Source: Archangiaceae bacterium
Lineage (GTDB): Bacteria; Myxococcota; Myxococcia; Myxococcales; Myxococcaceae
Length of the DNA stretch: 63,488 nt
Assembly: GCA_016879935.1 (NCBI GenBank)
Contig: JAACJQ010000230.1
Location: forward strand, 1 to 63,488
Direction of reading: 5' to 3'
The notes under the pieces are model-generated. The model saw nothing but the letters and a program-made list of their open reading frames with translations, had not been told where the DNA came from and ran no database searches. This document shows, in pieces, positions 25,753 to 36,700 of the stretch (position 1 is the stretch's first letter; every line of letters starts with the position of its first letter). Position numbers and translations under genes: made by a program.

Positions 25753-26744
25753 CACCAGAACCCTCCCACCACCGCCACGCCATCGAGCGTCGGCACCACG
25801 TGCGCCGAGAGCCGCGCCTGATTCTCTGTCGGCGGCATGAAGACGAACCCCAAGACGGTGAGCACTGCGCCGCCCGCGAGCAGCCCCGCCGCGACCCACT
25901 TCTGACGAAGCAGGTTGTCGTTCTGCGCGAGGTAGAAGGCGCGCTCCCGGAGCGCCGTGCCCGTGCAGCGCCCGTCGGGTGGAACACCGCCGGGGCAGAG
26001 CTCGTCGTTGAGCTGCTGCTGCTGCGTGAGGGTGATGACGCCGAACACCGCGCCGGCGAGCACCGTCACGCCACCGGCCGTGAGGAGCGTGATGGGCACC
26101 ACCCGTGACGGTGGCGGCGGCAGCGGCGAGCCCGTCGCTTCGGCGGCGATGTACGGCACCAGCTTCTGCAGCTCTTCGAGCGAGGCCGCGATGCGGTTGG
26201 AGCGCCCGATGGCGCGGCCCTTCGTGGTGTCGACCGTCTGCAGCGTGAGCTGAAACACCGTACCCACGCGCGAGAGCTGCCCCGAGAGCACGAAAGGCGC
26301 CGCCAGTGAGTCGCCCAGCGAGACGCCGCACGCGTCGGGCGTCGCGTCACACACACCGAGCAGCTGCTTCTGTCGTTCGGCCCCGAGCGCGGTCTCGATG
26401 TCTCGCATCGACACGACGTCGAAGAGGCCGCGTTCCGAGAGGGCCGCGACGATGGCGTCACTCAACGCCGCCGCTTGCGCCGGCTCGACGCCCTGTGGCT
26501 GCAGGTTGAGCACCGCGAGGCGCGGCTTCTGGGTCGACGCGATGACGGGCTTCGGGGCGGGCGCGACGGCCGTGACGGGCTCGGGCGCGGGCGGAGCAGG
26601 CTCGACGACGGGGGCAGGCGCCGGCGCGGTGACGGGCGCTGGCTCGGGCTCGACCAGCTTTCCCTTCTTCGACTTGTTCTGCGCGAGCGCGCTCGAAGCC
26701 ACGAGCGCCAGTACGAGACAGACGGCACGGGTCAGAGTCGGCAC
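25752..26744 (-). CDS. CsgG/TolB-like envelope protein with C-terminal membrane segments
   Basis: A 330-residue protein: a signal peptide (VCLVLALVASSALA) and an Ala-Pro-rich linker, then PRLAVLNLQPQGVEPAQAAALSDAIVAALSERGLFDVVS. This is the pattern of the CsgG/TolB N-terminal-like domain (sensing or pore assembly; CXC-type QLLGVCDATPDACGVSLGDSL follows). Two hydrophobic helices near residues 215-240 and 285-310 bracket a Gln-rich loop. Start GTG 26744, which puts the signal peptide at the terminus. The downstream lipoprotein is coupled to it; probably a two-component envelope complex. Function inferred only from fold resemblance. Confidence 0.7.
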   Translation of the reverse strand: MPTLTRAVCLVLALVASSALAQNKSKKGKLVEPEPAPVTAPAPAPVVEPAPPAPEPVTAVAPAPKPVIASTQKPRLAVLNLQPQGVEPAQAAALSDAIVAALSERGLFDVVSMRDIETALGAERQKQLLGVCDATPDACGVSLGDSLAAPFVLSGQLSRVGTVFQLTLQTVDTTKGRAIGRSNRIAASLEELQKLVPYIAAEATGSPLPPPPSRVVPITLLTAGGVTVLAGAVFGVITLTQQQQLNDELCPGGVPPDGRCTGTALRERAFYLAQNDNLLRQKWVAAGLLAGGAVLTVLGFVFMPPTENQARLSAHVVPTLDGVAVVGGFW

Positions 26745-26817
26745 GGCGCGAATCCTCGCTTGGCTCGGGAGGGATGACCAACATTCCCGCTGCGCTGCTG
26801 ACGTATGGTGGCCGCGC

Positions 26818-27708
26818 ATGTCGACCCGTGACGAGGCCATCGGCAGCGTGCTCCGACGCGTGGGCTCGTCGCGCCAGCTCGCAGCAGGCGAGGTGCTGCA
26901 CGTCGCGGGAGCGTCACTCGCGTTCGCGGCCCTGGTGGTGCGCGGTGAGCTCGCGCTCGCCTTGGACGTGGCGGGTGCCGAGACGCTGGAGCACTGGAGT
27001 GCAGGCGACCTCGTCCACCTCGCGGCCTTCATCACCAGGGAACCCACCGAGGGCTTCGTGGTTGCGCTGGTGGCGTCAGAGGTCTGCGTCGTCGACGCAG
27101 CGGCGTTCGAGGCGTTGCTGCGCACCGACGCTGAGTTCGCCCGGCGGGTGCTCGAGTTGGTCGCGCGTCAGGCGACGAGCCTCGAGCAGCGGGCCTGGCG
27201 CCACGCGCGCTCGGAGCGCCTCTTCGACCCGCTCACCAACGCGCAGACCCGGCAGTGGCTCTCGCAGGCGTTGCCCCGCCTCGTCGCACGTCACGAGCAG
27301 GAGCACGAGCCGTTGTGTGCGCTGCTGCTCGACCTCGACCGCTTCATGCACTTCAACGACGAGTTCGGGTTTCAGGCCGGTGACGACGCGCTGCGGCTGG
27401 TGGCGCAGACGGTGTGGCGCTCGATGCGTGTGAACGACCGGCTCGTGCGGGTGGGCGGCGAGGAGTTCGTCGTGCTGCTGCCGTCGACCACGCTCGAAGA
27501 AGCGGCGCAGGCGGCCGAGCGGGTGCGCGCGAGCGTCGCGGCGACTCCGGTTCGCACGTTGCGCGCGGTGACCGTCTCGATTGGCGTGGCCGAGCACCAT
27601 CGGGGCGCCGAGCCCGAGGCGCTCATCGAGCGCGCACGCGTCGCGAAGTTCGACGCGAAGCTTGGCGGTCGCAACCGGGTGGCGGTGTCGCCCACCGCGC
27701 TGCGATGA
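26818..27708 (+). CDS. diguanylate cyclase with N-terminal cNMP-binding-like domain (first paralogue)
   Basis: A 296-residue protein. Residues about 15-115 resemble a cyclic-nucleotide-binding beta barrel, but degenerate (ASLAFAALVVRGELALAL, GDLVHLAAF). Residues about 130-290 are a GGDEF domain: DPLTNAQTRQWL, LLDLDRFMHFNDEFGF, an intact GGEEF active site (213-217) and an inhibitory RVND site (204-207) five residues before it, so product inhibition by c-di-GMP is expected. Start ATG 26818. A paralogue of the same order follows at 28179. Cytoplasmic. Confidence 0.9.
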   Translation: MSTRDEAIGSVLRRVGSSRQLAAGEVLHVAGASLAFAALVVRGELALALDVAGAETLEHWSAGDLVHLAAFITREPTEGFVVALVASEVCVVDAAAFEALLRTDAEFARRVLELVARQATSLEQRAWRHARSERLFDPLTNAQTRQWLSQALPRLVARHEQEHEPLCALLLDLDRFMHFNDEFGFQAGDDALRLVAQTVWRSMRVNDRLVRVGGEEFVVLLPSTTLEEAAQAAERVRASVAATPVRTLRAVTVSIGVAEHHRGAEPEALIERARVAKFDAKLGGRNRVAVSPTALR

Positions 27709-28070
27709 GCGGCGCCGGGAACTTCGTCCACGCACGCATCAGGTGAGTCGGCTCCTGCACCGAGTCGAGCGGCGCCGGAGAGTTCGACGCAGCCCTCAGA
27801 TGCTCTGCTCCTGCACCAAGTCGAGCGGCGCCGGGGAGTTCGAACGCACGCGTCAGATGCGTCGGCTCCTGCTCCGCGTTAGCGCCGCAGAACGCGACCA
27901 CGCACCCATCAGATGCGTCAGAGCGTTCGACCACGCAGCCATCAGATGCGTCGGAGCGTTCGACCACGCACCCATCAGATGCGTCGGAGCGTTCGAGTCC
28001 GTACCCATCAGGTGCGTCGGAGCGTTCGAGTCCGTACCCATCAGGTGCGTCGGCGCCTCCTCTTCGTTGA
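27707..28070. repeat. nested tandem array (58-60 bp units, then 33 bp units)
   Basis: Three long units start with gagcggcgccgg at 27707, 27767 and 27823. They pass into five 33-bp units that start at 27906, 27939, 27972, 28005 and 28038 in exact register (ccatcagatgcgtcggagcg...). Both unit types share the core cgcac-catcagatgcgtcgg, so the 33-bp unit looks like a deletion derivative of the longer one. There are no unique spacers, so it is not a CRISPR. The array fills most of the 470-bp gap (27709-28178) between the two GGDEF genes, and I see no gene there. Confidence 0.8.
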
Positions 28071-28178
28071 GCGGCGTCACGCAGGCGAGCGTCCACCCAC
28101 GCCTGTCGTGACGTCGGTGCCTCCCATCACGAACGTTGAACGAGGCCGACCCGAGCCCGTGCACTAGGGTTCGCGGCT

Positions 28179-29129
28179 ATGACGGCGCTCGACCACATCG
28201 CGATGCTCGAGGGCGTGACCGCGCAGCAGCGCGAGGCGCTCGTGAAGGTGGGCACGCGCCGCTCGCTCGAGAAGGGCGACGTGCTCATCAGACAGGGCGA
28301 GCCCGGTGCCGCGGTGCACTTCGTGGTCACTGGGCAGCTCGGCGTCACGCTCGGTGAGCCGACCGCCGACCCCATCGCCGTGCTGGGCGCAGGTGAGACG
28401 GTCGGTGAGCTCGGGGTCATCACCGGAGAGTCTGCGTCGGCCTTCGTCGTCGCGCAGCAGCCGAGCGAGCTGCTCTCGTTGAGCGAAGAGGGCTTCTGGG
28501 AGCTGGTGCACACCTCGCACCCCTTCGCGGTGAACCTCATCGTGAAGCTGGCCGAGCGCCTGCGGAAGAACAACGCGACGGTGTCGACGAACATCGAGAA
28601 GCGCCGGCTGTACGAGCGCGCGGCCATGTTCGACGGCCTCACCGGCATTCACAACCGGCGGTGGCTCGACGAGACGCTCCACCGGCTGGTGACGCGCCAC
28701 GAGAAGGACCGGGAGCCGCTCTGCGTGGCGCTCATCGACATCGACCACTTCAAGCGCTTCAACGACACGCACGGGCACGACATCGGCGACCTCGTGCTGA
28801 CGACGGTGGCGGCGACGCTCGTGAAGCACCTGCGGCCCACCGACCTGGTCGCGCGCTTCGGCGGAGAGGAGTTCGTCATTCTCTTTCCCTCCACGACGCC
28901 CGACGAGGCACTGCTGGCCGCCGACCGCGTGAGGGACATCGTCTCGCAGACGAAGGTGCTGGCGCCGACGGGCGCCGAGTTGCCGCGCGTCACCATCTCC
29001 ATGGGCATCGCTCCGCTCGTGCACGGTGAGAAGCCGGCCGAGATGCTGAAGGCCGCCGACGCCTCGATGTACGAAGCCAAACGCAGCGGCCGAAACCGCG
29101 TGATGGTGGCCCAGCGCGCCAGGCAGTGA
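28179..29129 (+). CDS. diguanylate cyclase with cNMP-binding domain (second paralogue)
   Basis: A 316-residue protein. An N-terminal Crp-like cyclic-nucleotide-binding domain (about 5-125) carries the usual signatures KGDVLIRQGEPGAAVHFVVTG and AGETVGELGVITGE, better preserved than in the paralogue at 26818. A linker helix leads to GGDEF (about 150-312): LTGIHNRRWLDE, LIDIDHFKRFNDTHGHDIGD, I-site RPTD (219-222) and GGEEF (228-232). It makes c-di-GMP, plausibly gated by cAMP, which the cyclase at 6544 could supply. Twelve bases upstream of the ATG is tagggttcgcgg, with no strong Shine-Dalgarno. Confidence 0.93.
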   Translation: MTALDHIAMLEGVTAQQREALVKVGTRRSLEKGDVLIRQGEPGAAVHFVVTGQLGVTLGEPTADPIAVLGAGETVGELGVITGESASAFVVAQQPSELLSLSEEGFWELVHTSHPFAVNLIVKLAERLRKNNATVSTNIEKRRLYERAAMFDGLTGIHNRRWLDETLHRLVTRHEKDREPLCVALIDIDHFKRFNDTHGHDIGDLVLTTVAATLVKHLRPTDLVARFGGEEFVILFPSTTPDEALLAADRVRDIVSQTKVLAPTGAELPRVTISMGIAPLVHGEKPAEMLKAADASMYEAKRSGRNRVMVAQRARQ

Positions 29130-29168
29130 GGCGCGGATCGTCGGTCGCGCCCGTGGCAACGAAGCGGC

Positions 29169-29732
29169 GTGCTCCCGTTCGTCGTCGGCTCGTTGCTGCT
29201 CGCCAGCCCGGTGCAGGTCGCGGTGCGGGCCAGCGTGTTTCACGACAGCCTCGCGCTCCCGTGGACGCAGCGCCTCGACGCGGGCCTGCACCCCGGCGTG
29301 TCGCTCGGCGTCGAGGTTCCCCTTCGCCTGCGTGATGGGCACGAGCTGGTGCTGGGCGGTGCGGCGTCGTGGTGGCGGGTGCCGCTCGTGCAGCAGGGTG
29401 CGTCGCTGACGGCCGAGGTGGGCTACCGCTTCACGCTGCGTGCGGGGCTTCAGCTCGAGGCCTCTCTCGGCGCGGGCCCCATGCTCGAGTGGTACGACTC
29501 GGCGGCGTGGCGTGACGGTGCGTCGACGCTCTTGCCGCGAACGCAGGTGTTGCTGGTGACGGGCCTCGGCGCTGGCTTCGACGCCCGGCGCGTCGGTGTG
29601 CCGCTCTCGTTCTTCGTTCGCTATCAGCCCGCGTTCCAGGTCGTCGCGAGCCCTCAGGCGCCGGTGTTGCCGCACGTCGCGTTGATGGCGGGCGTTCGAC
29701 TGCATCTGCCCGTCGGCGAGGTGACGCGATGA
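29169..29732 (+). CDS. small outer-membrane-barrel-like protein
   Basis: A 187-residue protein from GTG 29169 with a short hydrophobic signal (LPFVVGSLLLASPVQ). The rest is a set of alternating amphipathic strands ending in aromatic residues (VSLGVEVPLRLRDGHELVLGG, ASLTAEVGYRFTLRAGLQLEAS, FFVRYQPAFQVV), the pattern of an eight-strand outer-membrane barrel. Its last bases overlap the ATG of the hydrolase gene (ATGA at 29729), so the two are coupled. Function not assigned. Confidence 0.6.
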   Translation: MLPFVVGSLLLASPVQVAVRASVFHDSLALPWTQRLDAGLHPGVSLGVEVPLRLRDGHELVLGGAASWWRVPLVQQGASLTAEVGYRFTLRAGLQLEASLGAGPMLEWYDSAAWRDGASTLLPRTQVLLVTGLGAGFDARRVGVPLSFFVRYQPAFQVVASPQAPVLPHVALMAGVRLHLPVGEVTR

Positions 29733-30844
29733 GACTCGCGTGGCTCTCGGTGCTGCTGGTGGCGTGTCAGCCGGCGCCGGTGGCGGAGCCGGTGCGCGCG
29801 TGTGTCGAGCCGGTGATGCCCATGCACCCCAGGGCGGGCGCGCTGCAGCAGGTGCTCGACGACATGCACGCGGCCGGGTTTCCAGGCGTCGCGGCGTTCG
29901 CGAAGACGCGTGAAGGCGAATGGGCCGGCGCCGCGGGCTTCTCGGACCTCGCGCGCCAGACGCCGATGCAGACGTGCACGGTGAGCCGCGCCGGGAGCGC
30001 GACGAAGGCCTTCACCGCGCTGCTGGTGCTCAAGCTGGCCGACCGTGGGTTGCTCGACCTCGATGACCCGCTCTCGAAGCACCTGCCTGCGTCGACGCTG
30101 AAGGGCATCGCCAACGCCGACCGCGCGACGCTCCGGCAGGCGCTCTCGCACACCACGGGCATTCCGGTGCCGCTCGACGACCCGGGCTTCGCGCTCGACA
30201 CGCTGTACGAGCGGCCCACGCGCTCGAAGTCGACGCTCGAGGTGTTGAACGCGATTCGCGGAAGGCCCGCGAGCTTCGCGCCCGGTGAAGGTTGGCAGTA
30301 CAGCAACCCGAACTTCGAGCTGCTCGGCCTCGTCATCGAGCAGGTGACGGGCGTGTCGTACGCCGAGGCCCTCGAGCGCGAGGTGCTACGGCCGCTCGCG
30401 CTGAACGACACCACCTTCGGCGCTTCGAGCGGCGTCGCGCACGGCTTCCTCGACCTGCACGGTGACGGCACCCTCATCGACTCGAGCGCGTGGACGATGG
30501 GTACGCAGTCGCCTGCGGGCGGCGTCGTCTCGAACGTCTTCGACCTCGCGCGCTTCCTCGAGGCCGCGACGCGGGAGCCACGCCTGCAGGTCTTTCACGA
30601 GGTGCCCGCGCCGGCGGCCGTCGCGCCGGGGCACACGGGCTACGGGCTCGGGTTGATGCGTTGGCACACGCCGGGCGGAGACTTCATCGGCCACGGCGGG
30701 CTGCTGTTCGGCTGGCAGGCGTGGGTCTTCACGAAGCCCGACGCCGGCGTCACCTGGGTGCTGCTGACGAACGCGGCGCTGGGGAAGCCGTCGAGCGACC
30801 TCCACCCGTTTCAGCGCCGCGCTGCCGAGGTCTTGCTGGAGTGA
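29729..30844 (+). CDS. class C beta-lactamase-type serine hydrolase, lipoprotein
   Basis: A 371-residue predicted lipoprotein (lipobox LVAC, cysteine 13) of the serine beta-lactamase-like/EstB family: SxxK at Ser90-Ala-Thr-Lys93, YSN in GWQYSNPNF, and HGG in IGHGGLLFG replacing KTG. Known members hydrolyse esters, D-amino-acid peptides or beta-lactams, so the substrate is open. Coupled to the barrel-like gene before it and convergent with gyrB, six bases between stops. Confidence 0.9.
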   Translation: MRLAWLSVLLVACQPAPVAEPVRACVEPVMPMHPRAGALQQVLDDMHAAGFPGVAAFAKTREGEWAGAAGFSDLARQTPMQTCTVSRAGSATKAFTALLVLKLADRGLLDLDDPLSKHLPASTLKGIANADRATLRQALSHTTGIPVPLDDPGFALDTLYERPTRSKSTLEVLNAIRGRPASFAPGEGWQYSNPNFELLGLVIEQVTGVSYAEALEREVLRPLALNDTTFGASSGVAHGFLDLHGDGTLIDSSAWTMGTQSPAGGVVSNVFDLARFLEAATREPRLQVFHEVPAPAAVAPGHTGYGLGLMRWHTPGGDFIGHGGLLFGWQAWVFTKPDAGVTWVLLTNAALGKPSSDLHPFQRRAAEVLLE

Positions 30845-30850
30845 GACGCC

Positions 30851-33478
<2,628 letters not shown>

Positions 33479-33722
33479 CCGAGTAAATCCAGGTGGCTGG
33501 AGCGTGGAGTCAGCGCCGGTCGCGAAGGGCCGCGCGGAACGACTTCACGGCCAGCAACTGGCTGCGAATCGCGACGAATTGCGAGAGCAGCGCAAGGTCG
33601 AGCGCGGGCAGCAACGCGCTTCATACGCCTCACCCGACCAGTTCACTTCGTGGCGAGGTCGGGTTCGAGAGGCCATCCCAGCGCTCCGCTCCGACGTCGA
33701 GCGGAGGCTGGTGACGAACCGA
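33479..33722. other. remainder of the gyrB upstream gap, no supported gene
   Basis: Between gyrB and the stop of the giant lipoprotein lies a 337-bp gap. Beyond the two palindromes I see no start, ribosome site or frame that looks coding on either strand; short open frames lack family resemblance and codon pattern. It probably holds the gyrB promoter. Confidence 0.5.
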
Positions 33723-36700
33723 CTACGGCTGCGGCGTGAACCGGTATGCCTGCGTCGTCGAGATGGCGCCGGCGGTGTTGGCCCCCAGCCCGATGCTCTG
33801 GTCACTCGCGGCCGCGTCTTCGATGCCGACGAAGCCCGTCGCGCCCGTCTCGAAGCCCGACGTGCCGCCGTTGTTCGCGGCCGAGCAGTAGTGGAACTCG
33901 ATGACGTTCGAGGTCTCGACGATCTGCACCTGGTACGTGAGGCGCTCGAGCCCGACGCCGTTGCCGCCGACGAAGGCCCCGACGTTGCCCCACTGCACGA
34001 TGAAGCGGCGGTTGGGCATCACGCCCGTGGTGAGCATGCGCAGGTTCGACATCGTGCCGGCGTTGCCGTTCATGTCGTCCCAGAACGCCGCGAGCAGGTT
34101 GTTCGGCGCGGCCACCGTGGGAATCGCGGCGCCGTACGAGTTCTGCACGGCGTTCGCGCCCGGCCCGACCGACAACGTCATCAACCCGTTCGTCGTGTAC
34201 GAGGCGTGGGTGATGGCCTGGCCGTAGTACGTGAACGTGAACGGCAGCGCGGTGCTCGGAATCGCCATGTCGTCGCCGTAGACGGCCGGCGCCCCGTTGC
34301 CGATGGTGAAGGGCACGTCGGGAGCGGCCGACAAATCGACACACGCCGTCGTCGGGCGCGTCACCACGTATGCCGGGCGCGTCGCGAGAATGCTGAACGT
34401 GCCGGCCGTGGTGCCCATCGGCGAGCCCACCGCGATGATGAACGTCTGCGCCGACGAGCCCGTGTTGACGACCGAGAGCGTCTCGATGGAGCCCGCTACG
34501 TCGGACGAGCTCGCGCAGGTGGTGGCCGTGCACGAGTCGAGCGCGCGAAGGCTCGGGTTGAACGGCGTGCCCGTCGAGTTGACGCGCACCTGGCGGCCTT
34601 CTCCTGCAGGCACCGACAGGCTGTAGAAGACGGTCGGCCCCGTGCTGCCGGGCAGACACGCCGTCGGCGCCGCGACGCCCGCGACGATGCTCTGGTTCGC
34701 CAGCGTCGTGCCCACCGTCAGCGCCGTCGGGCTCGAGCACGAGGCGATGGCCGTCGCGGTGGTGGTGATGGAGTACGTGCCACCCCCGCCCCCGAGGTCG
34801 ACCACGCCGAGCTGGAAGGTGCGCGCCGCCATCGTGTCGTTGCGCAGCAGCACCGTCTCGTTGCCCACCACGTTGCCGCTCGTCGTGCACATCGTCGACG
34901 CGCAGGTGTCGACCACCGAGACCGCCGGGTCGAAGCCCACGCCCGCGACCTGCACCGTCACCACCGTGCTGGCCGGCACCGTCACCGAGTAGTGCCGCCC
35001 GAGCGCCTGGGCCGGCGTCATCATGAAGCAGGCGGGCTGCACCGCGCCGCCCGTCGAGATGCTCTCGCCCGTCACCGGCGTGCCGATGGTGATGGCCGTC
35101 GCTCCGGCGCAGGTGGCGTTCGCCGCGATGGGCGTGCCCACGGCCGAGATGCCGAAGGTGGTGCCCACGCCGCTCTCGTCATTCACCGCGAGCAGCACCG
35201 TGCGCGTGGCCGTGGTGCTCGTGTTCTGCAGCACCAGCGTCTCGGTGGCGGTGGTCGCGGCGTTGAAGGTGCCGCCGCACATCGTGGCCGCGCAGCCGTC
35301 GAGCAACACCACCGAGGGGTTGAAGCCGTTGGCGTTCACCGTCACCTGCATCGACGTCGAGGTGGGAATGGTGAGCGAGTACCAGACCGAGGCGGTCGAG
35401 GCCGGGGCCGAGGGGCTGCACACGGCCGACGCCGCGCCACCACCGAGAATGGGCTGGCTGGTGAGCGGGGTGCCGGGCGCGAGCGTCGTCGCCGTCGCGC
35501 AGGTCGAGTTCGGCGGCAGCGCCTGCGAGGTGCTCGTGATGATGAAGGTGCCTCCCGCGCCCGTCTTGTCGACGACGGCCACGAGGAAGGTGCGCGGCAT
35601 GGCCGAGGCGTTGGTGAGCCGCACGCTCTCGGAGACGCTGGAGTTCGAGTCCGTCACCTGACACGTCGTGCTCGCGCACCCGTCCACCACGGCGAGCAGC
35701 GGGTCGAGGGTCGCCGCCGCCGCCGTCAGGGTCGCCAGCGTCTGGGCCGGCACCGTGACGGAGTAGTAGCGGGCCAGCGCCGAGGGGCCAGGGGCCGTGC
35801 AGCTGGCCAGCAGCGCGCCACCGGCGTTCGAGGCCTCACCCGAGAGCGGCGTGCCGAGCGTGAGCGGCGTCGCGCCCGTGCAGACGGCGTTCGGGGCCTG
35901 CGCGATGACGGCCGAGGCGAGGGAGAAGGCCGAGCTCGCGCTCGACGCCGTCGTGCCCACGCTCACCACCACCGAGCGCGCCGTCATGCCGTCGTTGCGC
36001 ACCAGCAGGCGCTCGTTGACGCCCGCAGCGCCCGTCGTGGGGTACTCGCACGTGGCCGCGCCGCACGTCGAGACGGCGTTGAGCACCATGTCGGTGACGT
36101 TGCCGGAGACGTCGAGCTGCAGCGTCGACGCCGCGGGAATCGAGAAGGCGTAGTACCGCGCGCGCGCTTCGGGCGTGCCGGTGGCGGGCTGGCAGACGGC
36201 GAGCGGTGCTCCGCCCGCGGCCAGCGCTTCACCGATGATGGGCGTGCCCGGGGCCGTCGTCGCCGCGGTCGCGCAGGTGTCGTTGGGCACCAGCGGCAGC
36301 GACGTTGCGTTCAGGCTCATCACGGTCGTGGCCGCGTTGGTGGTGCCCGCAGCGACGACGAAGGTGCGCGCCGTCATGCCGCCGTTGCGCAGCTGCACCG
36401 TGCCGCCCACGCCCGTCGAGGTGGCCGCACCAGCGCACATCGTCGCCGCGCAGGAGTCGAGGGCCGCCAGCGAGACGAAGTTGGATGCGGTGACCGTGAC
36501 GACGGTGTTGGCCGGCACCGACACCGAGTAGTAGCGGGCGCGGTCGAAGGCGACGGCACAGGCCGAAGGGCCCGCGCCACCGCTGTCGAGCGCCTCGTTG
36601 TTCAGCGGCGTGCCGACGAGCAGCGGCGTCGCACCGGCGCAGGTGGCGTTGGCGGCCGTGCGCACCGAGCTCGAGCCAATCGAGACGCTGCCCGTCTTGT

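Noticed and set aside
23212-25821. 869-residue plus-strand open frame
   Set aside because: Antisense to the large lipoprotein and Arg/His/Gly-rich.
27906-28070. CRISPR-like array
   Set aside because: The 33-bp units abut with no unique spacers, and no cas genes are near.
27853-28164. Minus-strand 103-residue open frame with 11-residue repeats
   Set aside because: All three frames are open over the array because 33 is a multiple of 3; no ribosome site or unique domain supports expression.
33493-33714. Small genes in the gyrB upstream gap
   Set aside because: Several short frames exist on both strands but none has a ribosome site, codon bias or family resemblance.
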